Assembly (NCBI RefSeq): GCF_000611645.1
Contig: NW_014013155.1
Coordinates: forward strand, 10,214-22,087
DNA length: 11,874 bases
Reading direction: 5' to 3'
Source of the DNA: Monoraphidium neglectum
Lineage: Eukaryota > Chlorophyta > Chlorophyceae > Sphaeropleales > Selenastraceae
The notes under the pieces: generated by a model
The model's database searches: none
What the model was told of the DNA's origin: nothing
The model's input: the letters and a program-made list of their open reading frames with translations, nothing else
Made by a program: the position numbers and the translations under genes
Part shown: positions 8,901 to 11,874 of the stretch, piece by piece
Position numbering within the stretch: position 1 is the stretch's first letter
Layout of the letters: the number at the start of each line of letters is the position of its first letter

Positions 8901-11591
8901 CACAATTTCAATGCTCGCCCCCGAAACATCACAGCACCCGCCCGCACACACACACACGCGCGCGCGCGCGCGCACCTCCCCCCCCCCGCCCCGCCAGGTG
9001 CGCCGCACCAAGGAGATCCTGTCTGCCAACAGCGACGCCCCCTTCAGCGTGGAGGAGCTCCACGAGGGCCGCGACTTCCAATCCTCCATAAAGCGCGCGG
9101 ATTTTGAGGAGCTCGCGGAAAAGGTGAGGGCGTAGGCTCGCGTGCGGGTGCACGCGCATGTGTGTGTGTGAGGTTGCAGGCGTGCGCGCATATGCAGAGG
9201 TCGCGCGTATGTGAAGGGAAATGTGTGTGTGTGTGTGTGTGTGTGTTTGTGGGAGAGAGAGTGAGACAGAAGGGGTTCACAGTTCAAGTGTGGGAGGGGG
9301 CCGCAGCGCGTCAGCTGAGATTTTGTGTGTGTGTGTGCGTGTATGTGTGAGGGGGTGCTTTTGCACACGCTCGCTTGCGCGGGCGTGCATGGGCGCATGG
9401 TTGTGTTCATGCGTGTGCGTGTGCTCGTCTGTGAGTTGGAGGGAGGGTGCGCGCGCGTGTGTGAGAGCATGTGTGTGCTCGAAACGACAGTGTTTTCTAA
9501 ATCAGAAAGAGACAACTCCCTTGAGCGTGCCCTGCTTCGCCATCCCTCACGCCCCTGGCCCCCGTGGCCCCTGCAGGGCGGCTTCTGGGCGCGCGCGGCG
9601 GCGCCGCTGCAGCGCCTGCTGGAGCGCAACAACCTTAAGCCCTCAGACATCGACGCCGTGGAGCTGCTGGGCGGCGGCAGCCGCGTGCCGCGCCTGCAGG
9701 TGTGCGGCGACGACTCAAACGCCAGGCACCTGGGGCTGCCACGCAACAGCCCTGCCGATGCTTGGCCCTATTGTCAGCAGGGGTGTGTCGACGCCAGCAT
9801 GCCCGCTGCGCCGCCGCTGTAAATGGAGTCGGGGTTGCGGGTCGGCAGGGGCGTGTCCTCACATGCGCCCACTGCGCTGCACGTGCGGCTGCCGTGCTAT
9901 CAGGGTTCTGTCATCTGCTGCACGTCCGCGCGTCGCTGACGACCCATCGTACCACACAGCCCCGCGGAAGCCGTCGCAAGAGCGTGCGCGTTGCACGTTC
10001 CTTTCTCACGCGCACGCGACTGTCGCACCTCTCCACAGGCCGCCCTGTCGGAGGCCCTGGGCGGCCGCTCCCTGGACCGCCACCTGGATGCTGACGAGGC
10101 GGTGGTGCTCGGGGGTGCGCTGTTTGCAGCCAACCTCAGCACCTCCTTCCGGCTCCGCAAGTGAGCTGCCTGCCATCCGCCACGCCGCCACGCCGCCGCG
10201 CCCTGGCTCAGCATCGTGCGCCCCTCCTAGATCAGACGCAGCGCGCGGCGGCGGCGCCTTGCGCTCCGCTTTCTGCCCCCCGGCGAGGCTCCGCCCTGTG
10301 CCGCTAGCTCTGCCTCATCCCCGATTTGCGGACATTCGCTGCCGTGCTGACAGCAGCGAGGGGCCACCCTGATCTGCGCAGGTTTGGCATGACTGATGTG
10401 GCGATGTACGGCGTCACCTGGATCAGCGATGACCTCAGGGGCGCATCCGCCGCCGACGGCGACGAGGAGGTGGGGCCCGCTTCTTGTGGCGGCTTGGTGT
10501 GTGCCCCGCATGCGCACGCCTGCGCCGGCCGCGGCCTCGCGCCGGGCGTGGGCGGGTCTGGCCCGCGGTGTGCGGGCCGCAGGCCACTGCAGACCCCTGG
10601 GACGTGCCGCTTTTCGCCGCCGGCCTGGTGACCCCGCCAGCCTGTTGCCTCTGCGTACGCACGCATGCCTTTATCATAATGGCTGTGTTCTCTCGCGCGT
10701 GTTGCGCTGCGTGTCACCTCTTCTACGCTGCCTGCTCCTTGCACCCTTCCGCGTGCAGCACTCCGACCCCAAGGAGCTGTCCTCAAAGCAGTTGGGGCCC
10801 CTGGTGAAGAGCCTGCTGCCCACCGGCAAGAAACTGCCCATCAAGCGGGCCGTCAAGTGAGGGGGCCGTGCTGAAGCTGCGCGGAAGCGGCCCGTGCTTG
10901 AGTTGCGGCCAGCAGCGCCAGCGGCTGCAGCAGGCATATACCCGTGCCTTTATCGCCCTTGGACTGTCTGTCGTGCACCCTTTCGCCATCCCTCCGACCC
11001 TCCCCGCCCTCCCTGCCGGACACCCTCGCCGTCGAACGGCCCGCCAGATTCCACAACCTGACGGCCGACGCCTTCTCATTCCGCCTGGAGTACAACACCA
11101 CCGCGCGCCACGGCCTGCCGCCGGGCCATGAGGGCGGCCCCGTGATCGCGTCGTATGATGTCACCGGGGTGGCGGACGCCGTGGCGAGGTGCGGGGGCGG
11201 GAGGCGGGGGTGGCGGCAGCCGCAAGCTCGCATGCGCGGCCTCCTCCATGGCGACCCGCGCGCTCCGCCCAGGCGCCACAGTCGCGGCGGCAAGGGCGTC
11301 CCTCGCACACATACTGCCTCAATGAATCGAGCACTGTGGGCATGTTGCACGCTGTGCAGTTTGCGTGGGCAAGTCTGTACTGACCGTCACTGTTCCAGCT
11401 GACACCCGGCCTGTCTACCTGGCCCCAGCCCCGCACGCACCTGACTAATGACAAAACCCCACCCCCACCGTGTACGTAATCTCCTACCTCCGTCCAGGTA
11501 CAACCACAGCGGCGTCACCGCGCTTCGCTTTGACGCGGACTGGAGCGGACTGGTTGCGCTGGACAGGGCGGAGTGCGTCGTGGAGGTCGAG
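5977..11591 (+). CDS. HYOU1: ER-lumenal large Hsp70 (GRP170/HYOU1/Lhs1 family), 5' part, 14 exons, 569 aa visible; 3' end beyond window
   Basis: Exons: 5977-6405, 6738-6845, 7022-7138, 7623-7687, 7923-7971, 8184-8293, 8579-8615, 8998-9123, 9577-9699, 10039-10160, 10382-10469, 10759-10856, 11048-11188, 11498-11591. All junctions are GT..AG and in phase. The ATG is the first after an in-frame stop (5932) and has A at -3. A signal peptide (residues 1-24, hydrophobic FVLLFAAFLGVA) leads straight into the nucleotide-binding domain: AIDLGSEYLKV (D30, phosphate 1), SRRKSPALVG (57-65), DAVITVPAWF (164-173), YDMGSGST (222-229, phosphate 2), KAMAKLKRQ plus RRTKEILSAN (297-316), ELLGGGSRVPRLQ (376-388) and LDADEAVVLG (404-413). 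Residues from about 430 align with the beta substrate-binding domain (SYDVTGVADAVARY, LVALDRAE). This order and wording is that of GRP170, the nucleotide-exchange factor and holdase partner of BiP in the ER, not of cytosolic Hsp70. The family usually has about 850-1000 residues, so the helical domain and any ER-retention tail are missing here. The acidic residue expected in N-E/D-x-T/S is serine (S198). The plant counterpart is HSP70-17; the Chlamydomonas counterpart may be the gene called HSP70G. Confidence 0.93.
6406..6737 (+). other. Intron 1 of gene 2
   Basis: GTGAGT donor and a pyrimidine-rich TTTCTTTCAG-type end. The proteins on either side join as EELV-AGVLQYAK, as in other GRP170 proteins. 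I see no gene or repeat inside these 332 bases. Confidence 0.85.
6929..6968. repeat. Inverted repeat with a 22-bp perfect palindrome in intron 2 of gene 2
   Basis: CTGCGAACCAG (6939-6949) is followed immediately by its exact reverse complement (6950-6960), centred on CAGCTG. Outside it, ACCGGTCCC and GGGTCGGT pair imperfectly (6929-6937 with 6961-6968). Further out, GTTAGC (6908-6913) and GCTAAC (6971-6976) are also reverse complements, suggesting a 69-base hairpin element. In RNA the core would be a 9-bp stem closed by an AGCU tetraloop. It lies in the 176-nt intron 6846-7021. No target-site duplication was found. Confidence 0.85.
7139..7622 (+). other. Intron 3 of gene 2, with a (CG)9 tract
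   Basis: The longest intron seen (484 bases), from GTGCGT to CCCCCAG. It begins with an alternating (CG)9 run at 7146-7163, a Z-DNA-prone sequence 7 bases after the donor, and is otherwise GC-rich and without recognisable features. Joining the flanking exons gives AAKEQK-VIFYDMGSGST, which fits the family. Confidence 0.8.
8731..8764 (+). repeat. TG/CA hairpin in intron 7 of gene 2
   Basis: A (GT)7-like arm at 8731-8745 pairs with the CA-rich arm 8750-8764 over 15 positions, with one G-T wobble, and closes on the four-base loop AGTC (8746-8749). In the pre-mRNA this would form a stable stem soon after the donor of intron 7. Confidence 0.75.
8945..8972. repeat. (CA)6(CG)8 alternating purine-pyrimidine tract
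   Basis: Twelve bases of CA repeat run directly into sixteen bases of CG repeat. Such alternating tracts are the classic Z-DNA-forming sequence. It sits 25 bases upstream of the exon 8 acceptor of gene 2, next to its pyrimidine tract. Confidence 0.9.
9124..9576 (+). other. Intron 8 of gene 2, rich in TG repeats
   Basis: The 453-base intron contains (TG)12 at about 9222-9246, (TG)7 at about 9324-9337 and further GTGTGCG-type stretches to 9475. These are complementary to the CA tracts of intron 7. Splicing joins FEELAEK to GGFWARAAAPLQ. No gene is visible inside it. Confidence 0.85.
9222..9246. repeat. (TG)12 microsatellite in intron 8 of gene 2
   Basis: An uninterrupted TG dinucleotide tract of 25 bases lies about 100 bases downstream of exon 8. 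It is complementary in sense to the CA tracts 260-470 bases upstream across exon 8. Confidence 0.93.
9700..10038 (+). other. Intron 9 of gene 2
   Basis: Donor GTGTGC, acceptor CTCCACAG; 339 bases. The join is GGGSRVPRLQ-AALSEALGGRSLDRHLDADEA, as expected for the family. It contains a TGTAA at 9818-9822, which matches the algal poly(A) signal and could in principle allow early cleavage. Nothing else is recognised. Confidence 0.8.
11189..11497 (+). other. Intron 13 of gene 2
   Basis: The 309-base intron starts GTGCGG and ends CGTCCAG. It opens with G-rich runs (11190-11215) and has no recognisable gene. Its phase (2) restores the join VADAVAR-YNHSGVTALRF. Confidence 0.8.
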
Positions 11592-11839
11592 GTGTGGCTC
11601 GGGGACATCATGCGGGCGTTGGTGCAGTCCGGAGAGCTCTGTGATCACATGGCATGGCCGGGTGGCTGGTTGACGCCTCGCGTCCGCGGCTGCAGTGGGG
11701 AGGGGTTCGTGGCCGGAGGGGGGAGGTCGGGTGGCTCAGGGTGGTCCTGCTGAAGGCCGGGTGGACGAGGAGCCGCCCGGCCTCGTCTGGTGTTATGGGA
11801 GCATTCAAGACCGCAGGCGGCACACGCGCACATGCACAT

Positions 11840-11874
<35 letters not shown>
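11592..11874 (+). other. Start of intron 14 of gene 2, running off the window
   Basis: After VVEVE the sequence GTGTGGCTC reads as a splice donor. Reading on would give an open frame to 11753 whose translation loses family similarity and becomes Gly-rich, so intron is preferred, although the first few codons (VWLGDIMRA) could conceivably be coding. The segment has several runs of three to six G at 11697-11745. Confidence 0.6.
11841..11874. repeat. (CA)n microsatellite cut by the window end
   Basis: Seventeen CA units run to the last base, preceded by the imperfect copies CACACGCGCACATGCACATG (11821-11840). The true length is not visible. Confidence 0.9.

Larger units (their letters stand above)
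8616..8997 (+). other. Intron 7 of gene 2, rich in CA/TG/CG repeats
   Basis: This intron follows a 37-nt exon (8579-8615). It holds a TG run, many CA runs between 8751 and 8960, a (CA)6(CG)8 alternating tract at 8945-8972 and a long C-rich pyrimidine tract before CCAG at 8997. The open minus-strand frame across it is low-complexity His/Thr-rich and is not a gene. The intron removal is well supported by the join KLKRQ-VRRTKEILSAN. Confidence 0.85.

Noticed and set aside
8637..9746. 369-residue minus-strand open frame
   Set aside because: It spans two introns full of CA/TG repeats and an exon of gene 2 on the opposite strand. The translation is low-complexity His/Thr/Ser with no recognisable domain.
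11690..11750. G-quadruplex in the G-rich start of intron 14
   Set aside because: There are five G runs of three or more, but one loop is about 12 bases, so it is a weak candidate only; not reported as a feature.

Overview
The window looks like nuclear DNA from a volvocine or chlamydomonad green alga (Chlamydomonas/Volvox-like). The supporting signs are GC-rich exons, a strong preference for C-ending codons, many short introns (about 150-480 nt) with GTGAGT/GTGCGT/GTGCGC-type donors and CAG acceptors, a TGTAA polyadenylation-type signal, and abundant simple repeats in introns and spacers. There are no bacterial signs: no operons, no Shine-Dalgarno-led ORFs, no CRISPR, no insertion sequence.

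Two genes lie on the + strand, both interrupted by introns, so most long single-frame ORFs are shadows. Gene 1 (405-4353) is complete: eight exons splice into an 816-residue secreted cysteine-rich protein. It has a signal peptide, about eight to nine ephrin-receptor-like (GCC2/GCC3-type) cysteine repeats, many N-glycosylation sequons and a C-terminal PAN/apple-like region. Its extreme C-ending codon bias suggests strong expression. It is probably an extracellular-matrix or cell-surface protein, but I do not know its exact function.

The spacer 4354-5976 holds the presumed long 3' UTR of gene 1 (TGTAA at 5279-5283), then a (CTG)~23 tract, two short perfect tandem duplications, a 14-bp palindrome and the presumed promoter/5' UTR of gene 2.

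Gene 2 (5977 to at least 11591, 3' end outside the window) encodes a GRP170/HYOU1/Lhs1-type large Hsp70 of the ER lumen. Fourteen exons were joined by reading frame and family similarity and give 569 residues: signal peptide, complete nucleotide-binding domain and part of the beta substrate-binding domain. The window ends in its intron 14, inside a (CA)n tract.

The genes are not an operon and have no obvious joint pathway. The only link is indirect: a disulfide-rich glycoprotein such as gene 1 folds in the ER, where the gene 2 product is expected to act. The most notable points are a serine in place of the usual acidic residue next to the gene 2 ATPase site, a 22-bp perfect palindrome in intron 2, complementary CA/TG tracts flanking the frame-neutral exon 8, and donors that place a stop codon at once on intron retention, one of them at the end of the nucleotide-binding domain. 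I found no convincing new multigene system.
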